From positions 778,578-842,577 of the forward strand of contig KZ627158.1 in assembly GCA_002917775.1 (NCBI GenBank): a stretch of DNA of 64,000 bases. The letters are read 5' to 3'. Of the stretch, positions 1 to 10,835 are shown one piece after another (the stretch's first letter is position 1; the number at the start of each line of letters is the position of its first letter). The stretch comes from Glaciozyma antarctica PI12. Taxonomy: Eukaryota > Basidiomycota > Microbotryomycetes > Kriegeriales > Camptobasidiaceae. The translations under genes and the position numbers were made by a program. A model generated the notes under the pieces. That model saw only the letters and a list, made by a program, of their open reading frames with translations. It did no database searches and had not been told where the DNA came from.

Positions 1-2255
1 CGCAGCGAGCAGCAGCCGACGGTATCGGCCTCGTCATCGCCCTTCTCGTTTCCGTTACGAAGCGCGAAGCGGTCGATGAAGTAGATGGCCGTCGCGCGCT
101 GGCGAACCATCATCTCCTTCGCCTTGAGCTCAGCGGTGTAATCGCGGCGGATCGAGTCGATGTGCTCCTGCGCAACGCGAGTCAGCTTCCGCACGGGCGC
201 GACGACGAACGTTGCGAGGGACGAACCTTGAGCGCGCGAGCCTTCTCAAACTTCTTGAAGTCACTCTGTCCCTTGAGCGAAGATCCAGCAGCGAGGAAGA
301 CGTATCTGCAGATCGCAAGCGAGGTCAGTTTCCGCTCCTCCGCGCCGCAAGCGAGAAACTCACTTGACGGCGCCGTTGATGTTCTCCTTCCAGGTCGCAA
401 GCCAGGTGACCTTGTCGTCGTGCACGACGTCCTTCCAGCAATGCCCGACCGGCGGCGCAGGAACCTTGACGCCCTTGCCGATGTTGATCGTAATCTGCTC
501 CGGCTTGACCCTCGTCTGCGACATCGCACAATCAGCTGCGTCCCACTCACCAAGCGAAAACTAAAACGCACCTTGAGCAATCCCGTCTTCGGGTGCTCTC
601 CACGTCCCCTAAACAACCCCGGAGGCTCGACGCGGAAGTTGCCGACCTTCTCCTTGCGGCCGTCGAGGAGGCACGTCTTGTACGGCGCTTCGAGGATGTC
701 GCGCGCGGCTTTGATGAGCTTCTTGTCGGCGTTCGACGTCTCCTTCTTCTTGGCCTTCTCGGCTTCGAGGTAGGCGAAGATGGGCGTAAAGTCGCACTTG
801 TCGAACTCCTCGATCCTGTTGCCGTCCGGCTGGGAACAAAGGCCGTCAGTGGGGCGGGGGAGTGACGATAAGGAGGGAGCGTACCGTGGGATGATCCTTG
901 AGGACGCCAAGGAACGAGTTGAAGAAGTTCTTGACAAAGACGGGGTTCTTGGGGTAGTCGGTCTCGAGGATCGCGGCGAAGAAGGAGGCGACTTCCTCGG
1001 CTTCGGGAGAGATGACGACCGGCTTGCCTGTATCGCATGGCAGAGTCAGTCTCCGCGCAGATGAGAGCGGAGGGAGAGCACGCACCGTTGTACTTCATCT
1101 TGATGCCGTGCGCCTCGTAATCCGGAGGAAAGAGGATTCCATTGTGCTCGAGCGTTTTCCACTGCGTTCATACGAATTTGTTAGCTCGCCCTCCTCACAA
1201 CCGAAAAGGATCAGACGCACCTTCGTAACTCCATCGTCCTCGACATCCCACCAGCGGTACACCTCCTCCTCGTCCTTCGCGCCGTCCTCCCCGTCCTCCT
1301 TCTTTCCCTTGGCCTTTCCCTTCCCCTTGACCTCCTTCTTCGGCGTCTCCGACTCGTCCTTCTTCGCCTTCTTCGCCGCAGGAGCCTTGGGAGCAGCCTT
1401 GGGCTTCGCAGCGGCCTTGGGCTTCGGCTTCGACTTGGCCTTTGCGAGAGGGGCGTCCGAATCGTCGAAATCGTCGCTGTCGTCCTCCTCCTGCTCCTCC
1501 TCCTGCTCCGAGAGATCCGACGAGTCCTCCCGCTTGGACGTAGACGCCTTTGCGTTCTTGCCCTTCGGCGCCGGCTTGGGCTTCGGTGCCGCCTTCGCCT
1601 TCGCCTTGACCTGCGCCGCGAGGGGCTTCTCGTCCTCCGAACTACTATCCTCCTCCTTCTCAACGACCTTCTTCTCCGCCTTCCTCCGCTCAACAACCTT
1701 CTTCGCAAGCGGCTTGTCGTCCTCAGACGAGCTCTCCTCCTTCGCGCGCTTCTTCCCATTCAAAGCCGCCGCGAGCGGTACGTCGTCCTCGGAATCGCTA
1801 CCGGTCGTGAAAATGGACTGGCGCTCCTTCTCCTTGGCAGCGAGGAGGGCGGCTTGCTGGGCCTCGTAGTCGATCACGGGGGCGGGGGGAGCGGCGACGG
1901 CGGGAGTGGCCGAGAGAGGGGCGGGAGCGGGAGTGGCAGAGGGTTCGGGCTTGAGGCGTTTGGACTACGGGGTGGGAAGGAGAGTAGAGTTAGTAGCTGT
2001 GGCGAAGGGGTTGGGGCTGTACCGAGGGCGCCGAGACGCGTGAGTTGGAAGGGAAGTGCAAGTTGGGTGGGGTCGCGCCGGGACGAGGAGGGGCGCGCGG
2101 TCGATGGGCGTGGTGTGTGACAGTGGTCTATTCGACACGGCGTGGTCGTTGAAGGCGGGGGTGGGCGGAGAGGGACTCACTAGAGGTACTGTGTCGTCGT
2201 CGTCTGAGCTCGAGCTCTCTTGAATGACTCGCTTCTTGTACTTCTTCTCTGTCAT
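1..2255 (-). CDS. TOP1: DNA topoisomerase I (3' part cut off by the window edge)
   Basis: Type IB topoisomerase that relaxes supercoils ahead of polymerases in the nucleus and nucleolus. The start is the ATG at 2253-2255. Exon 1 (2181-2255) codes for a Lys/Ser/Asp-rich start, exon 2 is 1221-1964 and exon 3 is 1086-1161. The first ~270 residues are a charged, disordered tail with repeated [10 protein letters not shown]-like blocks, usual for this family. The core then begins with WWDVEDDG, followed by [20 protein letters not shown], the hallmark of the eukaryotic topo I DNA-binding core. Later exons carry [27 protein letters not shown] and, next to the window edge, [12 protein letters not shown] and [17 protein letters not shown], all close to the family consensus. 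The catalytic Tyr domain lies outside the window. All joins that I checked keep frame. It is head-to-head with the complex I gene. Confidence 0.95.
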
Positions 2256-2556
2256 CGCTTGGTGCTGAGTTTGAGTGAGTGCTGGTTACTGTTCGTGTCT
2301 GAGCTCTTGCTGTGAGTTGACGAGAGAGCAAGGAGGGGCAGAGAGTCCTTTTACGGATTCTCGCTAAGTCATTTCTTGTGAAACTTTTATCTCGTTTCCT
2401 GAGTGTGAAACTTACCTCGCTGGCTCAGCTCTCTGAGCGCCCTCTCTCTCTCCCCTCTCAAGGTTCTCTCACTTTCTTTAATCAAAAGTGAGCTAGAACC
2501 AGATCACCTCCCCTCGAGAGAACTTCAGCTAACTCCTGGCACCATCACTCCCACAG
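2256..2556. other. intergenic region between TOP1 and the NDUFB3-like gene
   Basis: About 300 bp between two divergent genes. It is rich in pyrimidine runs on the + strand and has no ATG on that strand. A plausible donor GTGAGC at 2489 pairs with a CTAAC branch site and an acceptor at 2555-2556, so part of this may be the 5' leader of the + gene. I see no TATA box or repeat. Confidence 0.4.
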
Positions 2557-2923
2557 AGGTCAGCATCACTCTACAGAGGTCCGCTTCCCTCCCTCCCTCC
2601 TCCATCCCTTTCTCATCCCCCCCTAACAGATCCCTGGGCAAAGCGAGAAGCCTGGCGCAAGGTCCGTCCCCATCCTCTCCCCTTTACGCCCCAGCTAATC
2701 CCCTGCCCAGTCCCCCATCTTCTCCAACATCTCCATGTGCCCCCCTTCCGCCCTCTCTCCCTCCCGCTCGTTGCGCTGACAGTGCGTACGCAGGTTCCGC
2801 AACCTCTTCCCCGGGTTCGGGATTGCCGTGGTGGCGTTCTCGGCGTACGTGGCGTACGATAACCTTGTGCTTAGTGCACCGGCGAAGCATGAGAAGGAGG
2901 AGCATGCTGAGGTGAAGCACTAG
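2557..2923 (+). CDS. Complex I subunit NDUFB3 (B12)-like; start codon not found
   Basis: Small accessory subunit of mitochondrial NADH:ubiquinone oxidoreductase, inner membrane. Clear exons are 2630-2661 (DPWAKREAWRK), 2711-2736 (SPIFSNISM) and 2794-2923 (FRNLFPGFGIAVVAFSAYVA and on to a Lys/Glu/His-rich end, stop TAG 2921-2923). The DPWAKREAWR box, the FRNLFPGFG turn and the single membrane segment that follows fit the B12 family well. The open frame can be carried upstream through a candidate exon at 2557-2578 joined by introns with good signals, giving ...LYRDPW. There is no ATG on this strand between the TOP1 start and the first certain exon. The start may be non-AUG, lie in an unrecognised exon, or have been lost through a sequence error. 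Tail-to-tail with the sugar-phosphate mutase. Confidence 0.75.
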
Positions 2924-3158
2924 AGCGGTCGAGGGAGGAGACGAGTGTAATTGAGGAGGGATCGATCAGGATGAAAGGGAGGGGCTGAGCGTGCTGGAGG
3001 AGAGGTTCTGAAGGGGGAGGTACTGCTTCATGGATCGGGCAACCCCGCTCTCTTCGAGTCCTAGGCTGCTCGGTCGACCTTCTCCACCACCGACGTAGCT
3101 CTGGCCCCGACGAAGATGGCTACAACGCTGCTCGATACAATTCCCCGCTCTCGCCTCC

Positions 3159-5792
3159 TCAAGCCTTCTCAAGCCCCATCTCCTCCCACATCAACCACTC
3201 CCTCGCAACCGCCTCTCTCACAACCTCCAACACCCTCGCAACACTCTCCCTATCCTCCCCACTCGCCTCCAAATAATACTTGATCTGCTCCCCCAAACAT
3301 CAGCTCCCTCCTCCCTCGTCCTACCGAAACGAAACGCACCTTCGGTTCCGTCCCACTAGTCCTCAAAGTCCCCACCACCTCCACCCCCTCCACCCCCTCC
3401 CCCCCCAACCGCAAAACTAATCATCTGCGTCCCTTGATCCACCGGTAGACTCGGTACGAACGTCGGGGGGTTCGAAGAATCGTATCCCGTCGTCAGGTCG
3501 CGGATATAAGTCAGTGGGAGGCCGGCGAGAGTGTGCGGGAGGCGGAGGCCGAGGGGACTGAGGAGGGGTGACTGTGGAGGGGTTAGTACGAATGGGATGG
3601 GGAGGAGGGGGGGACGAACGGATTGGCGGAGGGTTTGGAAGATTCGAGAGGTCTTTGAGGGGTCGCGGCAGGCGAAGTAGGAGTTGGAGGTTTGGAAGAA
3701 TCCGTACCTTTGTTTCGGGGGTTAGAATGTGGAGAGGGGAGGAGGAGTGAACGGACTTGGTGTAGAGGGAATCGAGGTGCTGCGATACGGTCGACCCGGC
3801 GCGAGAGAGGGTCGTCGCTAGTTCGCAGAAGGATACCAGTGCCGTCACCTGCTCGACATTAGCTGTGCTACCAGCGCAAGGAGGGAACGGCGTACCCCAT
3901 CTTTATCCCTGATCTCCTTGCCGTGCATGTACCCGATCGCTTCCTCGTAAGCGAACACGGCGTTGAATCCCTCCTTCTCCAACTCGAGCGCTTCGTTCCC
4001 AAGGTACCTGCGCTCGCTCCTCAGGAACTCTCTCTCGAGCAGAAAACGGGAGGAGGACTCACTTGAACCCCGTCAGCGTCTCGTGGAACGTGAAGCCCTC
4101 AGCTCGCGCAATCGTGCGAAGCATCTTGGAGGAAACGGTCGAGGCGCACATGGCGAGCTGCTCTGCGTTTCGTCAGAGTATTAGCGAGGCGTTCTGAAGA
4201 AAGGCGGGAGGACGAACCGATGGGTAGGCCAGAGGCTTTGTACTTGGTTAGCACCCATTCGCCGAGAAGAGTCCCGAGTTGGTCGCCCGTGAAGACGTTC
4301 CAGGATCCACTGGGAGACACATTAGCAGGCGTCCGAAGCACGAGGACGAGGAGCGTACTCGGACTTCTCGGCGGCGCAGAAACGATCTGCGGAGGAGGCG
4401 TCGGCGGGGGAACCTCGGTCACGAGGGTGAGAGAAGCGGACCTGCGTCAGGATCGTTCGCAAGGACGATGGTGGAGCCGATTCGGTCCGCGTGCGCCATG
4501 GCGAGAGCCTGTTATACCGAAGCAGTGAGCCATCATCCTTAGCAGGCGACTCGACTCGACGCACCAAAGCTCCTGCGAAGCGGAACCAATCAGCACGAAA
4601 AAGGAGGGGATGGAGAGAGACGTACCCTTCTCCTCTGGATTCGGGAACTTGACGGTAGGGAACGTTGGGTCCGGCTGAGCCTGCTCTGCGACGATACTGA
4701 GTTTCTCACTCGGGAATCCCGCGCCCTCGAACGCCGTGACCGCGAATGGGAGCCCGACTCCGTGCATCGCGGTGTAAGTGAAGAGCAGGGGTGTTTCGGC
4801 GTTGTGGCTGCGACAGGCGTCAGCGAGAGATGCTCGAGAGAAAATGCGGGACAAACTTGGGCTGCTGGGAGAGGGAATGCGAGGTGGTGAAGTAGCGTGC
4901 TTTCATCTCCTCGGTCCCTTGCCACGGGTACGAGACGATCTTCCAGGCTTCTTCGTCGACTTCGAGAGATTGGTCGATCCGAGCTGCGATGCCTGCGTCG
5001 TGCGGAGGGATGATTTGGACGGCGTTCTCCCAGTAGACTTTGTAGCCGTTGTCGGCGGCGGCTGCGACGAAGAGTGTTCAGCGAGAATGTGGGTGCGCAA
5101 GGGGAGAACTCACGGTTGTGCGAAGCGGTGATCATCAATCCCAACGCGCTTCCCAGCTGCGACACAGCGAACGGCTGCGTGCACTCAATCAGCTCACTCC
5201 TACTCCCAAAGCGCTCCTGCTCACCACCATAGGAGTATGCACCAGCCCATCAAGCAAGTACACCCTCATCCCCTCCCTCCTAAACACCCCCGCCGCCAGT
5301 TCGGCAAAGTACTTGCTCCTAAACCGATGATCATACCCCACCACCACTCCCCTCTCTCTCGCCCCTTCCTGCACTTCACAAGCATATCTCGCCAGTCCCT
5401 GCGTAGCCTGTAGCACCACCAAGCCGTTCATGTAAGCCGTACCAGCTTGCATGCGTGCGCGAAGGCCAGCGGTGCCAAAGGCGATGCGGGTGGAGAAACG
5501 GAGAGCGAGCTCGGCGTGGTTCTGGGAAGACTGGAGGGCGAGTACTTCGGCGCGCGTTTCGGGGTCCTGTGGAGGGGTTAGAGGGGGAGAGAGGGCAGGC
5601 CGAGGAGACGCACGCGACTGGTTGTGGCAGGGGTTAGCGGGCCTGCTCGGGGCTGGGAGAGTAAAGCTTACTCTAGTCGCAGCCACTCTGTGACTGCTTC
5701 ATCTATCGCAGGCTGTAGTCGCGGGGGAGGTGTCGAGAGAGAGAGTTAGCTTGGAGGTGGTCGCGTGTCACCCGAGCGAGCGCGCTTACCAT
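3159..5792 (-). CDS. PRM15: Phosphopentomutase/phosphoglucomutase, PGM2-like (yeast Pgm3/Prm15 type)
   Basis: Alpha-D-phosphohexomutase superfamily enzyme, cytosolic, moving phosphate between C1 and C5/C6 of ribose or glucose phosphates. The phosphoserine loop ITASHNP is split by an intron near 5115-5075. The metal loop is [11 protein letters not shown], also split by an intron (~4450-4380). The sugar-phosphate-binding end reads RTSGTEPK followed by [10 protein letters not shown], and the protein ends WEEMGLEKA. The N-terminal [14 protein letters not shown] box is as expected. The start is unusual: the ATG (5790-5792) is followed at once by a donor, exon 2 is 5672-5712, and exon 3 is only 4 nt (5614-5617, TCGC). 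With these exons the start reads [20 protein letters not shown], which matches the family. At least nine introns. The [12 protein letters not shown] stretch after the serine loop favours the PGM2/Prm15 branch over classical Pgm1. Confidence 0.9.
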
Positions 5793-6245
5793 CTCGAGTG
5801 TTTGCCGTTTAAGTGAGGATCGAGTGCAGTTTCTCTTCTTTGTTGTAGACGTGCGAGGGTCGAGCTGAGCAGGAGCAGATATGGGCGGGGAACCCGGGCG
5901 AGCGAAGTGGAAGCCGAAGTTGGTCCGTGCTTAATTATTAAATTTAGACCCCTTTCTTCCTCAAAGCCCACGTTTGCCCACGTGCACTTGAATCTTTTCT
6001 ACTTTGGTCTCTTCCTCCTCCTCGAGCCTCCTCCGACTCTGCTCTTCCTCTTCTTCTCCTTTTCGACACTCTCTCCCCAGCGAGAGAGCACGTCCAGCAA
6101 GCTACTCGAATCCTTCAAGCTCGGCGTTCCTTCCACCTCCAGCACCAACGAACGGCCTTGCAGCACTTGTCCCTCTTCATGAACACCTCCGCTCGCTCTG
6201 CCACCCTCCTCAACCATAATCAATAACGTCAAGCTCACCCTCAGT
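5793..6245. promoter_or_regulatory. Divergent promoter between the mutase and the Na+/H+ antiporter
   Basis: 453 bp between two start codons. It contains an AT-rich patch at 5930-5946 including TTAAATTT (5938-5945), unusual in this GC-rich DNA. On the minus strand the patch reads GGTCTAAATTTAAT. The half nearest the antiporter ATG is a long pyrimidine-rich leader. No protein-coding signal was recognised. Confidence 0.45.
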
Positions 6246-8546
6246 ATGGCAGCACACGACGACAACAGCCATCTACCTCCTCTCGTCACTCTCGACGCAT
6301 CCTCCATCACGCTCGCCCTCTTCGTCGTCGGCGCCTACGTCTGCATCCTGGGACAGGTCTCCTACTTTCTCAAGGAGAAGCTCTACCTCTCATCCGCACT
6401 CCTCTCCGTGCTGGTTGGAATCGCCGTGGGTCCTATCGGACTCAACTGGGTTAGCCCATGGGTGTGGACGGGGTACAATGAGGAGCTTCGGAGTGAGTTC
6501 GGATTCTTGGAAGGCGGAGGGAATCAGGCACAGAACTGCGGCGTAGGACGGGAGCTAACTCTTCTCTTGTTCCCGCTCACAGACGAGGTCACGTACCAGT
6601 TCACTCGCATCGTTATCGGCATCCAGGTAAGCTCCTGGTTTTGATCTCCCTCTCAGCAGCTCAAATCGTTATTGCATCCAGGTCATGTTCGCTGGAATCT
6701 CCCTCCCAGCAGCTTACCTCCGCACCGAAGTAAGCCAGCCCCTTTCAGCAGGCTCGTTCTCCCGTGGCCTCTATCGCGACTTGTGAGCTGACGACGCACG
6801 TTCTACGCTGCAGTGGCGTTCTCTCGCAATCCTCCTGATCCCCATCATGACGATCGCCTGGTTTGTTTCCGCCGGATTCATTCTCCTCTTGATTCCCGAT
6901 CTCACCTTCGTGCGTCCTTTGCTCCAACTCTCGCGCTTTCGGCCCAGGCTGACGCTCTCCAAAGGTCGAATCTCTCTGCATCTCCGCGTGCATCACACCC
7001 ACCGATCCCATCCTCGCAAACGCCATCGTTCAAGGACGATACGCCGAAAAGCACGTTCCCAAAGTTCGTCCGGTCGCATTCCTCGACACTCTCTCCGTCT
7101 AACTCGCATCGCAGAACGTCCGCCACATCATCTCCGCCGAGTCGGGTGCGAACGATGGTCTCGGGTGCGTTCATCAGTCTCCATCAACCTTCGAGCGACG
7201 CTAACTTCCCGCAACAGATACCCCTTCATCTTCCTCCCCATCCTGCTCATGCGACGCGGCGAGGAGTCCGTCTCTGCAGCGCTGCGCGAGTGGGTTATCC
7301 AAACCTGGTTGTACGAGATCTTCCTTGCTTGCGCTATAGGTGCCGCCATCGGGTACTTCGCAAGGTGAGCTTCGGTTCGCACCTTCGCTCACCGGGTCCT
7401 CGCTCATGCGAAATTTCCAGGATTACCCTCAAGGCAGCTCACAAGCGCCAACTCATCGACCACGAGTCTTTCCTCTCGTACGCTCTCTTCTCTTACAAGC
7501 TTTTGTGCCCGAGCTCGAGCTGATCGCTCGTCGCAGGTACGGCATCGGACTTGCCTTCCTCGTCCTCGGCGTCGTCGGCTCGCTCGGTAGCGACGACCTC
7601 CTCGCCGCTTTCATCGCCGGCAACAGCCTGACCTGGAACGACTATTACCGAATCGAGAACGAGGACGAAAAGATTCAGGACGTGATCGACTCCCTCCTCA
7701 ACGCCGTTCGTCCCTCTCCCCCATTCCTATCCCAGCTCGGATCTAATCCCACGCAGAGCATCTTCATTTACCTCGGCGCACTGTACGTCCCCTACCCCTC
7801 CTCTCCACTCCACCACTAACGCATCGCAGCCTCCCCTGGTCCGAGTTCGGCAACGTCGTTACAGGAATCACCCCCTGGCGACTTGTTCTCCTCGACTCTC
7901 TGCTATCCTGCATCTTCCGACGCCTTCCCTGGATCCTGGCGCTGTACCCCTGGACGCCAGCGCTGCATGATCGTGAACAAGCGATCTTCGCAGGTTGGTT
8001 CGGTCCAGTCGGTACGTCCTTGTCGCTTCCTCGAAAGATCGTGCGCTGATAATAGTGAAGGCATATCGGCGGTGTATTACGCCATGGTCGCTGAGCGAGA
8101 ACTGCCCGAATCGAGGGACCATCTTCGAAAAGTCATCGTTCCTGTCGTCCTCTTCATCGCGTTCTCCTCCACAATCGCCCACGTACGTTCTTCCTCCTCC
8201 CCTACTCCTACTCCTGCTAACGTGGGGGGAGCAGGGCATAACGATCCATGTAACTAAATTCGGCCCGCACGCTATCACGCGCACGCGATCGTCTATCACC
8301 TTCGCCTCCAACAGCGTAGGATCTCTCGTGCGAAGGATGCGTACGAAACCAGTGCAGACGATAGAGATTTCAGCACCGGTCGTTGGAGGGGAGTCGGGGA
8401 AGGAGAGGGAGAGAGGGGAGATGGGGGAGAGCGAGATGGAGAGGGAGGAGAGGGAGAGGGAGCGGACGTTGGAAGGGACGTTGGGGGAGGAGAGGAGGGA
8501 GAGTGGGGAGGGGCAGAGGGGGGAGTTCAAGCTGCCGGCGTTGTAG
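6246..8546 (+). CDS. NHA1: Plasma-membrane Na+(K+)/H+ antiporter, Nha1/Sod2 family
   Basis: CPA1-type exchanger that exports Na+ and K+ against protons. The ATG at 6246 opens a short cytosolic start followed by a first membrane helix (ITLALFVVGAYVCIL). The typical fungal Nha1 boxes follow: YFLKEKLYLSSALLSVLVGI, GPIGLNWV, FAGISLPAAYL, the ion-site ITPTDPILANAIVQG, the SGANDGLGYPF helix, and DDLLAAFIAGNSLTW. FAGWFGPVGISAVYYAMVA and a final helix before HGITIHVTKFG complete the transporter. About eight introns. The C-terminal tail (codons at ~8290-8546) is short and very rich in Glu, Arg and Gly, written by an almost pure purine stretch, and is much shorter than the long regulatory tail of budding-yeast Nha1. 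Stop TAG 8544-8546. Tail-to-tail with the FKBP gene. Confidence 0.92.
8370..8525 (+). repeat. Polypurine (GA-rich) tract in the antiporter tail
   Basis: About 150 nt with hardly any pyrimidine on the + strand, made of irregular GAGAGG/GGGGAG units. It codes for a Glu/Arg/Gly-rich low-complexity tail. Confidence 0.7.
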
Positions 8547-8795
8547 GCGGGTTGGCGGGTCGGAATGCATTCGAGCTCTTTTGGCATCTCGCTGTGGGGA
8601 GCGACGTTGGTGACGACGAGTGCATGTGCGAGGAATGTCGCTAGTGCGAGTGCAATCGCTATAGCTGCATTCCTAGATCTCAAGTAGGGAGAGAGCAGAG
8701 ACCGAACCTAGGAACGAAATCCGCGATTCCTCGCCACCGAGCTCGCACGTTCGACAAGGACAGCAATGTATAACTCCAAAAGCGACGACGCGCGA

Positions 8796-10637
8796 TCACT
8801 TGAGGCTAACGAGCTTGACATCAAAGTGGAGGGTAGCGTTCCCAGGGATGCCCTGAGTGCCCTTCTTTCCGTACGCCAACGCAGCGGCTACGAAACCACA
8901 AGTCAGCGAGAGCGACGAGTAGAGAGGGTAATAGACGCACGGATGGTGAGCTTGCGCTCGCCGCCGACGGCCATGCCGGCGACTCCCATGTCCCAGCCCT
9001 TGATAACCTCTCCGCGACCGAGGGTGAAGTTCAACTGCGATGAGACGGAGGTCAGCACGCGATTCTCGCAGTCAAAGTTCGTCGAAACGTACAGGAGATC
9101 CCTTGGTGTTGGAATCTAGAACGAATGGCCGTTAGTTCCTGGGTTTCAAGGAGGAAGGGAGCGACGCACCGAAGACCTTGCCGTTGTCGAGCTTGCCGAT
9201 GTAGCGCATGCCGACCTTCTTGCCAGACTTGGCGACGGGTCCGTCTCCCTTCTTGGAGTCGAGGATGACGAGGCCACCAGCGAGAGTTTGGGGAACGGGA
9301 GCCTGAGCGAGAGAACGAATGTAAGTTACCCTCTCTCGAAAGTTCCCGTTCAGCACGCCCGCTAGAACAAATTCACACCTTCTTGGCAGCGGGAGCAGCG
9401 GGGGCAGCAGCAGCCTCCTTGACGACCTCCGTCTTCTCCACCTTCTTCTCAGCGACCTCGGGCTCGACCTTCTGCTTCTTGGCGAGCTTCTTCTTCTGGT
9501 TCTTGCTGAGGGTCGACGACATGGAGTCGTCGGCTCCGGCGGCGGACTTGGCGAGGAGCGAGGCGGCGACATCATCATCCTCCTCGGCGGCGCGCTTCTT
9601 GGGGTTGCTGAGGTCGGCGAGCGAGGATGAGGCGTGCGGAGGGACGGTGACGGTGTGGAGGAAGGGATTGGGAGGGAGGGAGGAGAGCGGAGGAACGTCA
9701 GAAGGTGGGCTTTGCGAAGAGCTCGTTAGTAGTCCAGTTTCCTTCCGCAAGAGGTGAATCGAGGGAAGGATAAAGTACGAGCTCGAGTTGGGAGTGAGGA
9801 AGGGGAGGGAAAGCACTCACGCAGTCTTCTTAGTCTCCTTGACCTCCTCGAAGCGCTCCTCATCAGAGTCCTCTCCAATCATGCCAATCATGCCGCTCAT
9901 GCCAAGTCAGAGTCGATCGACTCGTCGTTCGAGTCGTATCCCTCGGAATCCGAGTAGGGATCCTGGTCAAAGTCCTCCTGGCGGACGTAGTGGCCGACAA
10001 GGTGAACAGCGCTGCGTCGCAAGTCAGGTCAGAACGTGCGAGAGAGGTGCGCAAGGGACAGGGTGGCGCACTTGGGTCCGGTGATGGAGAACTCGACAAC
10101 CTCGACATCCTCGACGAGGGTGATGTTGACAGAAACCTGCTCGGTCTGGAAAAGGCACCCGCGTTAGCTCCCATTCCTTTTACTCCCAGCTAGCAAGCTT
10201 GAACGCACGACGTTGGGCTTGAGGATGGCAATAACAGCCTCCTTGGTGATGAGCTTGGGAAGCTTGATGTCTCCATCCTCTCCCTCTTCATCGCTCTCCT
10301 CCTCATCGTCCTCGTCATCCGAGTCCTGCTCGAACTCGGGGTACTTGACGCTAACGACGGTGCGGGCGTCTCCAGCGACCTCAGCTCCGAACTGCAAAAA
10401 AAAGTTGAACCAAAGTCAGCGAGCCTGCGTCGAGCTGGGGGTGCGGAGGATGGGGGTACGTACGGAGATGTTGGTGATTTGGATTCCGGGGGAGACGTTC
10501 TGGGAGTGAGTCTTTCCAGGCTCGAGGATGACGGACCTGGGAAGGAAAGGAAGGGAGTTGTTAGTTAGCCCACGTTCTCCTCGTCGCGTGCCAGAGCTGC
10601 CTTGTGCTTACCAGAGTCCAACGACGACGGCAGACAT
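8796..10637 (-). CDS. FPR3: Nucleolar FK506-binding peptidyl-prolyl isomerase (Fpr3/Fpr4, FKBP46 type), with a probable frame break
   Basis: Histone chaperone and prolyl isomerase of the nucleolus. The ATG at 10635-10637 gives [10 protein letters not shown], then the nucleoplasmin-like fold ([33 protein letters not shown]) with an acidic stretch of Asp/Glu/Ser. A Lys-rich linker ([13 protein letters not shown]) leads to the C-terminal FKBP domain: [51 protein letters not shown] and a terminal [11 protein letters not shown] before TGA 8796-8798. At 9896-9906 the frame closes after ...DESIDSDLA. The following sequence reads as a sensible continuation ([16 protein letters not shown]) only one frame over. 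Either one base is missing, or a 32-nt GC-AG intron would have to be removed, which would be exceptionally short. Head-to-head with the phosphatase gene, 198 bp apart. Confidence 0.88.
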
Positions 10638-10835
10638 TTTTAAGTAGAAGGGGGTGGGGGTGGTGGTGTAGGGGTGGAGGTGGGAGGAGGGGGGAGGAAG
10701 GAAGGAATGAAGTCGCTGCTTCGAAAAGTTGAAGTTGTTATGGCCCGAGCTCGACTTGGCCTTCGATTCTCCTCTCTCCCTCCAACTTTGAACTCTCTCT
10801 CCGACTCAGCTACAGCTCAGGAACACCTCTTAGAC

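Noticed and set aside
1012-1869. 285-codon open frame opposite TOP1
   Set aside because: Ser/Phe/Ala-rich mirror of the Lys/Glu-rich TOP1 head; no independent support.
10674-10835. In-frame upstream ATG for the HAD phosphatase
   Set aside because: It would add about 54 residues that resemble promoter and UTR sequence and that lie before the conserved Asp motif, beyond the usual family length.
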